Shown in pieces: positions 34,435 to 44,171 of a DNA stretch of 64,000 nt. The notes under the pieces were generated by a model. It saw only the letters and a list, made by a program, of their open reading frames with translations, was not told the origin of the DNA and ran no database searches. Position 1 is the stretch's first letter. Every line of letters begins with the position of its first letter. The stretch comes from Pedobacter aquae (GTDB lineage: Bacteria > Bacteroidota > Bacteroidia > Sphingobacteriales > Sphingobacteriaceae): the NCBI RefSeq assembly GCF_008195825.1, contig NZ_CP043329.1, positions 1,178,001-1,242,000 of the forward strand, in the 5' to 3' direction. Both the position numbers and the translations under genes were made by a program.

Positions 34435-36343
34435 TAGTTTCTCTGATTTCTGTAATCACAAACTCTGTTCTTCTATTGCTAGCCCTTCCTTCAGGCGTAA
34501 GATTATCTGCAATAGGATTTGATTCTCCAAAGCCTTTATATTTAATTCTGTTTTCGTTAATTCCAGCTGTTAAAAGATAGTTATAAACAGATTTAGACCT
34601 ATTTTGAGATAGTAATAAATTAGACTGATTATCGCCTATATCATCTGTAAAGCCTCTTATTTCTATAACCACTTTAGGGTTCTCTGTTAGAAATTCTATT
34701 AGTTTTTCAAGTTCTACTTTAGATTCTGTTTTGATGTTAAACTTATTAGAATCAAAGAAAATATTTCTTAAAATAACTTTATTACCTACGGCAATTTTAT
34801 GTAGAGGAACATCTAAAAAAACAGGTTCGCCAAGTTTATGGTGCTCTACAGAAAAGCTTTCAGAATAAAATAAATAGCCTTTTTTAGAAACATTTAAACT
34901 GTATAATTTATCATGGGGTAGGGTAGCCATAAAGGTTCCATCAACTTTATTGGCATAAGAAGCGTAAAGAGAATTTTCTGTTCTTAAATCAATAATATCA
35001 ACCACGGCATCTAAAGGTTGTTGGGTTTGCGCATCATAAACTTTACCTTTTACATAATTAACCGTTTTAGGTTTTAAAGCATTGGGTAAATCAAAAGAAT
35101 AAATATCAAAACCACCAAAGCCATTAAAATTATTGGAAGAGAAAAATGCCTTATTTCCAGATGCATTAATGGTTAAACCGCTTTCTTCTCCATACGTATT
35201 AATAGGGTAGCCTAAATTTTGGGCATCAGACCAATTACCACTTTTATCTAAACGAGAAATAAAAATATCCTTATTACCTAAACCTACCCAACCGTTAGAT
35301 GAAAAATACAAAGTTTCATTATCTGGATGAATAAATGGCGATTGCTCATCATAAGGAGTGTTTATTTTAGATCCTAAATTGATAGGATTAGCCCATTTAC
35401 CATCATCTGTAAGCTCGCTTTTCCAGATATCATAACTTCCAAAACCATCTTCACGGTCACTCACAAAATATAAAGTTCTACCATCTGCAGAAATAGAGGG
35501 TTGAGATTCCCAGCCTTTGGTATTGATAGGGTTTCCTAAATTGACAGGCTTACTCCAGCCATCACCTTCTCTTTGTGATACATAAATATCACATCTGCCC
35601 AAACCATCTGGTCTGTTGCAGCCTGTAAAAAAAAGAAATTGCCCATCAGGAGAGATACATTGTGCACCTTCATTATAATTAGGCGTATTGATATTGGTAC
35701 TTAAATAATTTGCTTTTTCCCAGTTAGCATTTTTCTTTTTAGCGATGTAAAAGTCTTCGTTGTTATTAATCTGACGGGTAAAAATTAAAGTATTTTCGTC
35801 TGTTGTTAAAGCAGCTAAATATTCTTGATCGCTGGTGTTCACACTCGGACCTAAATTCTCAGGTTTAAAAGAAACCGGATTTTTAAGGGCTAATAGTGCA
35901 AAATCACAATCTTTAAGATACTTATTTGTTAAAGCTAACCTTTTAGCTTCTTGTGGCTTAGCTTTAGAAAGATAATGATTTAGGTGGATGATGGCTTCTT
36001 TATAATCTCCGGTTTTAATTTCGCATTCGGCTAAATAGAAATACCTTTCTGGGGCAAAATCTGGATGGATAGCAAATGCTTTACGATAGGTAAGTTTAGC
36101 GTTAACCAAATCAAAAGTTACCCTGTAAACATCAGCTAATAATAAATAGGCTTCAATAAATTCAGCATCTTGTTTAACAGCATAATTTAGTTCTACTTTT
36201 GCTTCTGTAAAACGATTTAAATCTAAGAAATAACTGGCTTTCTCATAACTCCTAATAGCAGTCTTATCTTTTGAGGAATATTTATCCTGTCCAAAGCATA
36301 GTATACTTATGCTTAACAATAAGAAACAGCATAAAAATCTCAT
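34427..36343 (-). CDS. PorE-like exported protein: TPR, PD40 repeats, CRD, OmpA domain
   Basis: The 638-residue protein has a signal peptide (1-18), TPR helices (about 25-140), five or so PD40/WD40-like beta-propeller repeats (about 190-415, e.g. QCISPDGQFLFFTG, QPSISADGRTLYFVSDREDG), a carboxypeptidase-regulatory-like domain (about 425-505) and a C-terminal OmpA peptidoglycan-binding domain (about 525-638, IRGFTDDIGDNQSNLLLSQN, NRRTEF). This order matches PorE, a type IX secretion component that anchors the machinery to peptidoglycan. Similar proteins without a secretion role also exist, so PorE identity is an inference. No lipobox is present, unlike the PorE lipoprotein. Confidence 0.85.
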   Translation of the reverse strand: MRFLCCFLLLSISILCFGQDKYSSKDKTAIRSYEKASYFLDLNRFTEAKVELNYAVKQDAEFIEAYLLLADVYRVTFDLVNAKLTYRKAFAIHPDFAPERYFYLAECEIKTGDYKEAIIHLNHYLSKAKPQEAKRLALTNKYLKDCDFALLALKNPVSFKPENLGPSVNTSDQEYLAALTTDENTLIFTRQINNNEDFYIAKKKNANWEKANYLSTNINTPNYNEGAQCISPDGQFLFFTGCNRPDGLGRCDIYVSQREGDGWSKPVNLGNPINTKGWESQPSISADGRTLYFVSDREDGFGSYDIWKSELTDDGKWANPINLGSKINTPYDEQSPFIHPDNETLYFSSNGWVGLGNKDIFISRLDKSGNWSDAQNLGYPINTYGEESGLTINASGNKAFFSSNNFNGFGGFDIYSFDLPNALKPKTVNYVKGKVYDAQTQQPLDAVVDIIDLRTENSLYASYANKVDGTFMATLPHDKLYSLNVSKKGYLFYSESFSVEHHKLGEPVFLDVPLHKIAVGNKVILRNIFFDSNKFNIKTESKVELEKLIEFLTENPKVVIEIRGFTDDIGDNQSNLLLSQNRSKSVYNYLLTAGINENRIKYKGFGESNPIADNLTPEGRASNRRTEFVITEIRETIK

Positions 36344-36381
36344 CTGTATAATTTAAGTTCAGTTAACTAAATTATGTATTA

Positions 36382-37005
36382 TTAGGGGATATTCAAATAT
36401 TTATGCGTTTGTAAAGATATTTCCCATTTTGGATTATTCTTTACATAATCTATAATTAAAGGAAGCATTTCATTAGCCTTAGACCATTCTGGTTGTAAAT
36501 ACAATTTACAATTGGGGCCAACTAATAAAGCATGTTCCTCTGCCCAGGCAAAATCACTCTTATTAAAAACGATAATTTTGAGCTCATTTGCAAACTTTGC
36601 TATAGATGGGTTAGGGGCTTTAAACTTTTTTGGAGATAAGCAAATCCAATCCCAATTGCCAGATAAGGGATAAGCACCAGAAGTTTCAATAAAAGTTAAA
36701 ATATCGTTTTCTTTTAACTTTTTGGTGAGGTAATCAAGATTGTATAATAAAGGCTCTCCACCAGTAATCACAACTGCTTTACCCGGATATTGCGTTGCAT
36801 TATTAACAATATCATCACTCGGCGTAAGCGGATGTAAATCAGCATCCCAGCTTTCTTTTACATCACACCAATGGCAACCTACATCACAACCACCTAATCT
36901 AATGAAATAGGCCGCTTTACCTGTATTAAATCCTTCGCCTTGTATGGTATAAAACTCTTCCATTAAAGGAAGTAAAGTGCCGTCTTCTGGGATAAAATTC
37001 TTCAA
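36382..37005 (-). CDS. queE: 7-carboxy-7-deazaguanine synthase
   Basis: The 207-residue radical SAM enzyme converts carboxy-tetrahydropterin to CDG in queuosine/7-deazaguanine synthesis. The cluster motif is C40-DVG-C44-HW-C47 within RLGGCDVGCHWCDVKESW, after MEEFYTIQGEGFNTGKAAY; VVITGGEPLLYNL binds SAM. The start is probably TTG 37005, since a perfect -7 box lies 20 nt upstream; the next ATG (36963) would remove 14 residues of which LLPLMEEFY looks conserved. No queC, queD or queF is nearby. Confidence 0.9.
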   Translation of the reverse strand: MKNFIPEDGTLLPLMEEFYTIQGEGFNTGKAAYFIRLGGCDVGCHWCDVKESWDADLHPLTPSDDIVNNATQYPGKAVVITGGEPLLYNLDYLTKKLKENDILTFIETSGAYPLSGNWDWICLSPKKFKAPNPSIAKFANELKIIVFNKSDFAWAEEHALLVGPNCKLYLQPEWSKANEMLPLIIDYVKNNPKWEISLQTHKYLNIP

Positions 37006-37024
37006 GCTAATCTTTTTAATTTTG

Positions 37025-37032
37025 CAAAGATA
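37025..37032 (-). promoter_or_regulatory. -7 promoter box of queE
   Basis: The minus strand reads TATCTTTG, an exact match to the Bacteroidota -7 consensus TAnnTTTG, 19 nt before the TTG start of queE at 37005. No clear -33 TTTG is visible. Confidence 0.5.
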
Positions 37033-37078
37033 ATGCTATTTTGCTTAAAAATCCTGTTTTTATAGAGTAGAAGCTAAT

Positions 37079-37375
37079 ATGCAGTGGATTAAAGTTTTAG
37101 ATTACCTTCCAGAACCTGAATCTATGGTACAAATTAAAGTGTACCATAAGAAAATTAATATTACCCAATATCAACATCAATTTTATGCTTTTGCTTCTAA
37201 ATGCCCACATGCTGGTGCCGATTTAAGTAGTGCTTGGTGCGAGGAAGGTTATATCATTTGCCCCATACATCGTTATGGATATTGTTTAAAAACCGGAAAG
37301 GGCAAAATTGGGCAGGGCGATTACCTGAGAACTTATCCTCTAAAAATTGAAGATAATGGCGTTTTATCCAAATAA
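37079..37375 (+). CDS. Rieske [2Fe-2S] domain protein
   Basis: The 98-residue protein is a free-standing soluble Rieske ferredoxin. The cluster ligands are C42-P-H44 (KCPHAGADL) and C61-PI-H64 (CPIHRYGYCLKTGKG), the standard CxH...CxxH arrangement. Such small proteins (NirD-like) pass electrons to partner oxygenases or reductases. No such partner is adjacent: it stands alone between divergent queE and downstream gyrA. There is no signal peptide. Confidence 0.85.
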   Translation: MQWIKVLDYLPEPESMVQIKVYHKKINITQYQHQFYAFASKCPHAGADLSSAWCEEGYIICPIHRYGYCLKTGKGKIGQGDYLRTYPLKIEDNGVLSK

Positions 37376-37395
37376 AAAAACCTTGGTGGATGATA

Positions 37396-37420
37396 TCTTG
37401 ATTAACATTCAAGAATTTTT
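37396..37420 (+). terminator. Weak terminator after the Rieske gene
   Basis: The short stem tcttga / tcaaga with a 7-nt loop is followed by ATTTTT. It lies 20 bp after the Rieske stop and before the gyrA promoter region. Confidence 0.4.
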
Positions 37421-37506
37421 CCACAGGAAGAAGCAATTACATCTAATTTATTAACTTCGCAGTTATGCTTTTACATAAGCACTTTCTTTTATAGAATATT
37501 TTAAAT

Positions 37507-40104
37507 ATGGCCGAAGAAACTGATAATCAAAACGAAAACCAACACGACAAAATTATACCTATTAATATTGAGGAGGAAATGAAGTCAGCATACATTGATT
37601 ATTCAATGTCTGTTATCGTTTCCAGGGCTTTACCTGATGTAAGAGACGGTTTAAAACCGGTTCACAGAAGGGTATTATTTGGTATGTTAGACTTAGGTTT
37701 GGCAAGTAATAAACCTTATAAGAAATCTGCCCGTATTGTGGGTGAGGTATTAGGTAAGTATCACCCACATGGTGATGCATCTGTTTATGATACCATGGTG
37801 CGTATGGCACAGCCTTGGTCTTTACGCTATCCTTTGGTAGATGGGCAAGGTAACTTTGGATCTGTAGATGGCGATTCGCCCGCTGCGATGCGTTATACCG
37901 AGGCTCGTTTCAAAAAAATGGCAGAAGAGCTATTGGCAGACATCAATAAAGACACCATTGATTTCCGTCTAAATTTTGACGATTCCTTAGAAGAGCCTAC
38001 TGTTTTACCTTCCAAATTCCCTAACCTTTTGGTTAACGGAGCATCGGGTATTGCTGTTGGTATGGCAACAAATATGCCTCCACACAATTTAAGTGAAATT
38101 GTTGATGCTACAGCCGCTTTAATTGATAATAGAGATATCGAGATAAGTGAGCTGATGAAACATGTTAAAGCTCCTGATTTTCCTACCGGAGGCTTTATTT
38201 ATGGTTATGAAGGCGTAAGAGAAGCTTTTGAAACGGGTAGAGGTAGGGTGATGATGCGTGGTAGAGCAGAAATTGAAACTTTTGGTAACGAAAGAGAGCG
38301 TATCATTGTTACAGAAATCCCTTATCAAGTGAATAAGGCGATGATGATTGAGCGTACCGCCGAGTTGGTTAACGAGAAGAAAATTGAAGGTATTTCTGAG
38401 ATCAGAGATGAGTCTGATAGAGATGGTATGCGTATCGTTTATGAAATTAAACGAGATTCTAACGCAGCTATCGTACTTAACAACCTTTATAAATACACGG
38501 CCTTACAAACTTCTTTTAGCGTTAATAACATTGCTTTAGTTAATGGCCGACCAATGCTTTTAAATCTTAAAGATTTAATAAGACATTTTGTTGACCACAG
38601 GCATGAGGTTGTTATCAGAAGAACCAAATTTGAGCTAAACGAGGCTCAAAAAAGAGCTCATATTTTAGAAGGTTTATTAATTGCTTTAGACCATTTAGAT
38701 GAGGTTATAAAATTAATCAGAAGCTCGCAAACGCCAGATGATGCCCGTGAAGGCTTAATCAGTCAGTTTGGTTTAACAGACATTCAGGCAAGAGCTATCT
38801 TAGACATGACGCTGCGTCGTTTAACAGGTCTTGAAAGAGATAAGATTAAAGAGGAATATGCGGAGTTGATGAAATTAATTGAGCGTTTACAAGCTATTTT
38901 AAATGATGAAGGCTTAAGAATGCAAATTATTAAGGATGAATTAACCGAGATCAAAGAGAAATACGGCGACGAAAGAAGAACAGAAATTGTACACTCTGCA
39001 GCTGAACTTTTAACAGAAGATTTCATTGAGGATGAGGATGTTGTAATCACCATCTCAAGAGAAGGTTACATCAAAAGAACTCCTTTAACCGAGTATAGAA
39101 CACAAGGAAGAGGTGGTAAAGGCTCTATGGGTTCAACCTCAAGGGATGAAGATTTTATTGAGCATATTTTCATCGCATCTAACCATAACTATTTATTATT
39201 CTTTACAGATAAAGGTAAATGTTACTGGTTAAGGGTATTTGAAATTCCGGAAGGAACAAGAATAAGCAAAGGAAGAGCACTTCAAAACATCATCAATATT
39301 GAAAAAGAAGAAAAGATAAGAGCTTACATTAAAGTTGTTAATCTTAAAGACCAAGACTATCTAGAGAACAATTTCATTATGATGTGCACCAAGAAAGGTA
39401 CCATTAAGAAAACTACGCTTCAAGCTTACAGTCGCCCAAGAACTAATGGTATAAATGCTATCAATATTAATGATGGTGATGAGCTATTAGAAGCAAACTT
39501 AACTACGGGTTCTTCAGAAATTATTATGGCTTTACGTTCTGGTAGAGCAATTAGATTTAATGAATCTACGGTAAGACCAATGGGTAGAACAGCTACCGGT
39601 GTAAGAGGTTTAAGACTAGCTCATGATAAAGATGAGGTGGTAGGTATGATTAGTATTGATTCTCCTGAAGCAACCATTTTAGTAGTTTCTGAAAAAGGAT
39701 ACGGTAAACGTACAGATTTAGAAGATTACAGAGTAACCAACCGTGGTGGTAAAGGTGTTAAAACCATTAAAGTAACTGATAAAACTGGCGAACTTGTAGC
39801 TATTAAAGACGTTACCGATAAAGATGATTTAATGATTATCAATAAATCAGGTATCGTTATCAGAATTGCGATGAGCCATTTAAGAGTTATGGGACGAGCC
39901 ACACAAGGGGTAAGGTTGATAAATCTTAAAGCTAATGATGAGATTGCTTCTGTTGCTAAAGTAGAGCATGATGAAACAGCTGAGGAAGATACTGACGCAA
40001 TTGTAACGGATATTGAAGTTATTGAAGCAGATCTTGCTGATGAAGATATAGACGAGGATGATGACGATGCAGTTGAAGACGAAGGAGAAGAAACAGCAGA
40101 ATAA
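37507..40104 (+). CDS. gyrA: DNA gyrase subunit A
   Basis: The 865-residue type IIA topoisomerase subunit cuts and rejoins DNA. The catalytic Tyr is Y130 ([13 protein letters not shown]). The quinolone-determining region reads [14 protein letters not shown], with Ala91 at the position equivalent to E. coli Ser83 and Asp95 at the Asp87 position. The C-terminal pinwheel domain includes the GyrA-box RGGKG ([11 protein letters not shown]), which supports GyrA rather than ParC. The last 50 residues are strongly acidic ([18 protein letters not shown]). It starts with ATG 37507 and precedes the TPR gene by 41 bp. Confidence 0.95.
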   Translation: MAEETDNQNENQHDKIIPINIEEEMKSAYIDYSMSVIVSRALPDVRDGLKPVHRRVLFGMLDLGLASNKPYKKSARIVGEVLGKYHPHGDASVYDTMVRMAQPWSLRYPLVDGQGNFGSVDGDSPAAMRYTEARFKKMAEELLADINKDTIDFRLNFDDSLEEPTVLPSKFPNLLVNGASGIAVGMATNMPPHNLSEIVDATAALIDNRDIEISELMKHVKAPDFPTGGFIYGYEGVREAFETGRGRVMMRGRAEIETFGNERERIIVTEIPYQVNKAMMIERTAELVNEKKIEGISEIRDESDRDGMRIVYEIKRDSNAAIVLNNLYKYTALQTSFSVNNIALVNGRPMLLNLKDLIRHFVDHRHEVVIRRTKFELNEAQKRAHILEGLLIALDHLDEVIKLIRSSQTPDDAREGLISQFGLTDIQARAILDMTLRRLTGLERDKIKEEYAELMKLIERLQAILNDEGLRMQIIKDELTEIKEKYGDERRTEIVHSAAELLTEDFIEDEDVVITISREGYIKRTPLTEYRTQGRGGKGSMGSTSRDEDFIEHIFIASNHNYLLFFTDKGKCYWLRVFEIPEGTRISKGRALQNIINIEKEEKIRAYIKVVNLKDQDYLENNFIMMCTKKGTIKKTTLQAYSRPRTNGINAININDGDELLEANLTTGSSEIIMALRSGRAIRFNESTVRPMGRTATGVRGLRLAHDKDEVVGMISIDSPEATILVVSEKGYGKRTDLEDYRVTNRGGKGVKTIKVTDKTGELVAIKDVTDKDDLMIINKSGIVIRIAMSHLRVMGRATQGVRLINLKANDEIASVAKVEHDETAEEDTDAIVTDIEVIEADLADEDIDEDDDDAVEDEGEETAE

Positions 40105-40145
40105 ATAAAATAATTAATCGTTTAACATATACAATTAATCATAAA

Positions 40146-41324
40146 ATGAAAAAACTATTATCGAGCCTTGTAGCATTAAGTCTTTGTACAGTTGTTATGG
40201 CTCAAAAATCTGAAATTAGTGCTGCAAAAAACACTTATGCAATTTTTGAAGTAGGTACGCAAACAAAAGCCTCAGCAAAGAAGCAATTAGAAACTTTAAA
40301 CACAGCTAAAGCATCTATTGACAAAGCCACGGTTCATGAAAAAACTTTAAACGCTCCGGATGCTTGGGGTTATAAAGCTTTAATTTACTCGGCTATTGCT
40401 GTAACAGATACTGTTAATATGAGTAATGCTGATGCTGCTTTTAAAACAGCACAAGAGGCTATTGCAAAAGCTAAAGAGTTAGATAAAGAAGGAAAAGAGA
40501 AAAACAACATCGAAAGTTCTGAAAGAAACCTTTCTATTGTGATGCAAAACAGAGGTGTTTCTGCATTCAATAAAAAAGATTATAAAACAGCTTATACTTC
40601 TTTCAAGTACATCTCTGATGTAATGCCTAAAGACTCTTTATTTAGCATGTATACTGCAATTGCAGCTAACAGTGCCCAAATGACAGATGAGGCTATCAAG
40701 TATTACAATAAAACCTTAGAATTAAATACTAAAAACCCTTCTTTATACCAAGAGTTAGGTCGTTTATATATGGCTAAAGCCGATACTAATAGTGCTTTAA
40801 AAGTTATTGAAGCAGGTAGAGCAGTTCATCCAAACAACTTGAACTTGATTTACGATGAGTTGAATGTTTATTTAGCAAGAGGCCAAGCAAACAAGCAAAT
40901 TTCTAAGATTGAAAGCGCTATTGCTCAAGAGCCTAAAAATAAAACCTTACATTTTGTTGCTGGTGTAGCATATGCTTCTAATAAACAATTAGATAAAGCA
41001 GAAGAAGCTTATAATAAAGCTTTAGAAATAGATCCATCTTATGCTGATGCTGTTTATAACCTTGCAGTTATTTATATTGATAAAGGAAATGCTTTTATTA
41101 ACCAAGCTAACGCCTTACCTAATAATAAAGGTACTGAAGCAAAATATAACGCTTTAAAAAGTCAATTTAACGCTCAATTAACTAAAGCGGCTCCATTATT
41201 AGAGAAAGCAAGAGAATTGAATCCTAAAGATAGAAACGTGGCTAAAGCGCTAAGAGAAGTTTATGTAAAACTAAATAAGTTAGACAAAGCTGCTGAATTG
41301 AAAAAGCAATTAGACCAAATGTAA
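40146..41324 (+). CDS. Exported TPR protein
   Basis: The 392-residue protein has a signal peptide ending VVMAQ (1-20) and then roughly eight TPR units. The clearest are PSLYQELGRLYMAKADTNSA, KTLHFVAGVAYASNKQLDKA and PSYADAVYNLAVIYIDKGNA. It would sit in the periplasm and act as a scaffold; no partner is identifiable. It begins 41 bp after gyrA with no terminator between, and ends at a strong terminator at 41350, so gyrA and this gene probably form one unit. Confidence 0.85.
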   Translation: MKKLLSSLVALSLCTVVMAQKSEISAAKNTYAIFEVGTQTKASAKKQLETLNTAKASIDKATVHEKTLNAPDAWGYKALIYSAIAVTDTVNMSNADAAFKTAQEAIAKAKELDKEGKEKNNIESSERNLSIVMQNRGVSAFNKKDYKTAYTSFKYISDVMPKDSLFSMYTAIAANSAQMTDEAIKYYNKTLELNTKNPSLYQELGRLYMAKADTNSALKVIEAGRAVHPNNLNLIYDELNVYLARGQANKQISKIESAIAQEPKNKTLHFVAGVAYASNKQLDKAEEAYNKALEIDPSYADAVYNLAVIYIDKGNAFINQANALPNNKGTEAKYNALKSQFNAQLTKAAPLLEKARELNPKDRNVAKALREVYVKLNKLDKAAELKKQLDQM

Positions 41325-41349
41325 AAGAGTCTTTCTTTTAAAAATTACA

Positions 41350-41385
41350 ACAAATAGCTCGCAATTTGCGAGCTATTTGTTTTTA
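41350..41385 (+). terminator. Terminator of the gyrA-TPR unit
   Basis: The perfect 13-bp stem acaaatagctcgc / gcgagctatttgt (41350-41362 and 41368-41380) with a 5-nt loop is followed by TTTT. It lies 25 bp after the TPR gene stop. Confidence 0.92.
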
Positions 41386-41480
41386 AAAGCTTATTTTTTT
41401 AATGAAATATCATTTATTTTGGCTTTTAATTGCAATTTTATTTGGATTGATTTTGAGATTAACGTAATTTTCGCCCAATT

Positions 41481-44069
41481 ATGTTTACACTAAGACCTCA
41501 ACTAAATTCCAAAGAGACTGTATTTAAAAACGAAATCACTACAAAGTTCGAATTATACAACAGTCTTTTCCTCACGCTACCATTTTATCGTGTAAAAAAT
41601 ACAGGTTTAGCACTTCCTTATTTCTTTGCGCATTGCGAGAGTGGAGTAGAAGAAAAACAAAGACCTGATGATATTATAGAGTCTTTCTTTGCTAAACAAA
41701 AAGGTATTACAGACCAACATGAAATTACCGACTTACTTTTTAGATTTATTCAATACATAGAAAGGCAAGTTGTACTTTTTGATGCTGTGGAAGATGCTGC
41801 TTTTGTGAAGACAAGATCTAACGAAGACTTAAGCTCTTTAAGTACCTTAATGAGCAGTGCTTTAGAAGATGAAGAGCTGTACAAACGTATTCAGGATTGT
41901 TTAAGAGAATTTAAATTGAGATTGGTTTTAACAGCACACCCAACTCAGTTTTATCCAGGTCCGGTATTAAGTATCATGACAGACTTAACCGAGGCTATCA
42001 AAAATAATGATGTTAATGCTATCAATCTTCTTTTACAACAGTTGGGTAAAACACCTTTCTTCAAGAAGAAAAAGCCAACCCCGGTTGATGAAGCGGTTAG
42101 CTTAAATTGGTATTTAGAAAATATACTTTACCAAACAGCATCAGACGTACACAATAACCTAGAGGAAGTTTTTAAACTTAATTTAGGAAACCATAGTTTA
42201 ATAGAATTAGGTTTTTGGCCTGGAGGCGATAGAGATGGAAATCCTTTCGTAACAGCCGAAACAACGAAACAAGTATCTGTTTTCTTAAGACAAGCACTTT
42301 TTAGATGCTATTACAGAGATTTTAAGAAACTAAAACGTAGAATTACTTTTAACGGTACCGAGCAATCTTTAGAAGAGTTAGAAAACCTTATCTATAATAA
42401 TGCTTACCAGCAAAATACATCTTGCTTAAACATTAAAGAAACCTTATTAAGCAATTTAAGAAAAGTTAAAGAGGTTCTTGTTAATCATCACGATAGTTTG
42501 TTTATTGAGCTTGTTGATGATATGATTTGGAAGGTTAAGCTTTTCGGTTGCCATTTTGCTTCTTTAGACATCAGACAAGACAGTCGTATTTTACGTAAGC
42601 TATTTAAAGAGTGTATAGAATCAAAAGAGTTAAAAGGTCTTTTACCAGAAAACTATTTTGATTTAAGTGAAGAAGAAAAAATAGCTGCAATACCTTTAAA
42701 CGAAGCCGATTTTACCAATTACAGCTCTTTTGAAGAGCTAAGTAAAGATGCTTTAGATGTTATCCGTTTAATTAAAAAAATGCAAACAGATAATGGAAAA
42801 AGAGCTTGCCATAGGTTTATCATTAGTAATTGCCAAAAAGCATCTGATATTCTTCAGTTAAAACAACTATTCTTATGGAGTGGTTGGAAAGCAGAAGAAC
42901 TAGATGTAGACTTTGTACCACTTTTTGAAACTATCGACGATTTAAAGTTTGCCGATAACGTGATGGAAAGTTTATATACGCATACTATTTATAACCAACA
43001 TCTTGAAATTAGAAAGAAACGTCAGGTTATTATGCTGGGTTTCTCTGATAGCACCAAAGATGGCGGTTATTTGATGGCCAACTATTCTATTTTCTACGCA
43101 AAATCTAGCTTAACAGCTGTTTCTAGAAAGTACGATATTGATTTAGCCTTTTTTGATGGCAGAGGAGGGCCACCAGCAAGGGGTGGAGGTAAAACTCATA
43201 AATTCTATGCTTCATTTGGAAAAGATATCGCTAACAAGCAAATCCAAATGACGGTACAAGGCCAAACCATTAGTTCGCATTACGGAACTTATGAAAGCTC
43301 TACCAATAACATGGAGCAATTGATTCATGCTGGTATTAATTCTGCTCTAGAAAAACAAGGTAGCAATACTATGAATGATGATGAGAAAGTACTTTTCTCT
43401 CAAATGGCAGAAATAAGTTATCATGCGTTCATGGATTTAAGGAAACATCCTTTATTCTTGAAATTTATGGAGGTACAAACTCCATTAAAAATGCTATCTC
43501 AAATCAATATCAGTAGTAGACCAGTAAAAAGAAACTCTGATGCAGAATTGAAATTGGAGGATTTAAGAGCTATTAGCTTTGTTACTTCATGGAGTCAGGC
43601 TAAATTAAACATCCCAGGTTTCTATGGTGTGGGTACAGCTTTAAAGACTTTGAAAGAATCTGGACAGTGGGAGCAAGTAAAAAGCTTGTATAAAAACTCT
43701 GGTTTCTTTAAAACGGTTGTGGATAATTGTATGATGTCTATGAGCAAAGCTGATTTTAGATTAACCGAGTATTTATCTGAGGATGCTACATTTGGCGATT
43801 TCTGGAAAGGTATGAAGGCTGAATTTGACCTTACCCAAAGTTTATTATTAGAACTCTCTAATACAGAAACGTTGATGGAAAATTATCCGACAGATAAGCG
43901 CTCTATCTCTTTAAGAGAAAAAATTGTATTGCCTTTAGTTATCATCCAAAGATATGCTATTATCAAATCCTTATCAGATGATGTTTCTGATGCGCAAAAA
44001 CTGATTTATAACAAGCTTATACTAAGAACCCTTTATGGTATTGTAAATGCAGCCAGAAACTCTGCATAA
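41481..44069 (+). CDS. ppc: Phosphoenolpyruvate carboxylase
   Basis: The 862-residue enzyme carboxylates PEP to oxaloacetate to refill the TCA cycle. The catalytic His is H153 in RLVLTAHPTQFYPGPV, where most family members have HPTE followed by basic residues. FWPGGDRDGNPFVT and LGFSDSTKDGGYLMANYSIF are standard. The Gly-rich loop is diverged (FFDGRGGPPARGGG, usually FHGRGGxxGRGG). QGQTISSHYG and the C-terminal ARNSA replace the usual QGE and RNTG. These differences suggest a separate Bacteroidota-type PEPC, but the core catalytic residues are kept. Confidence 0.9.
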   Translation: MFTLRPQLNSKETVFKNEITTKFELYNSLFLTLPFYRVKNTGLALPYFFAHCESGVEEKQRPDDIIESFFAKQKGITDQHEITDLLFRFIQYIERQVVLFDAVEDAAFVKTRSNEDLSSLSTLMSSALEDEELYKRIQDCLREFKLRLVLTAHPTQFYPGPVLSIMTDLTEAIKNNDVNAINLLLQQLGKTPFFKKKKPTPVDEAVSLNWYLENILYQTASDVHNNLEEVFKLNLGNHSLIELGFWPGGDRDGNPFVTAETTKQVSVFLRQALFRCYYRDFKKLKRRITFNGTEQSLEELENLIYNNAYQQNTSCLNIKETLLSNLRKVKEVLVNHHDSLFIELVDDMIWKVKLFGCHFASLDIRQDSRILRKLFKECIESKELKGLLPENYFDLSEEEKIAAIPLNEADFTNYSSFEELSKDALDVIRLIKKMQTDNGKRACHRFIISNCQKASDILQLKQLFLWSGWKAEELDVDFVPLFETIDDLKFADNVMESLYTHTIYNQHLEIRKKRQVIMLGFSDSTKDGGYLMANYSIFYAKSSLTAVSRKYDIDLAFFDGRGGPPARGGGKTHKFYASFGKDIANKQIQMTVQGQTISSHYGTYESSTNNMEQLIHAGINSALEKQGSNTMNDDEKVLFSQMAEISYHAFMDLRKHPLFLKFMEVQTPLKMLSQINISSRPVKRNSDAELKLEDLRAISFVTSWSQAKLNIPGFYGVGTALKTLKESGQWEQVKSLYKNSGFFKTVVDNCMMSMSKADFRLTEYLSEDATFGDFWKGMKAEFDLTQSLLLELSNTETLMENYPTDKRSISLREKIVLPLVIIQRYAIIKSLSDDVSDAQKLIYNKLILRTLYGIVNAARNSA

Positions 44070-44088
44070 CACATAAAAAACGTTAAGT

Positions 44089-44118
44089 GAGCCTTCTGCA
44101 AAAGCAGAGGGCTTTTTT
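44089..44118 (+). terminator. Terminator of ppc
   Basis: The stem agccttctgc / gcagagggct with an aaaa loop and one mismatch is followed by a run of seven T. It lies 20 bp past the ppc stop. Confidence 0.9.
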
Positions 44119-44171
44119 TATGACCTTTTTCTTTGGAATAGTAATTGTTTTTAAAAAATAAAACAGCTACT

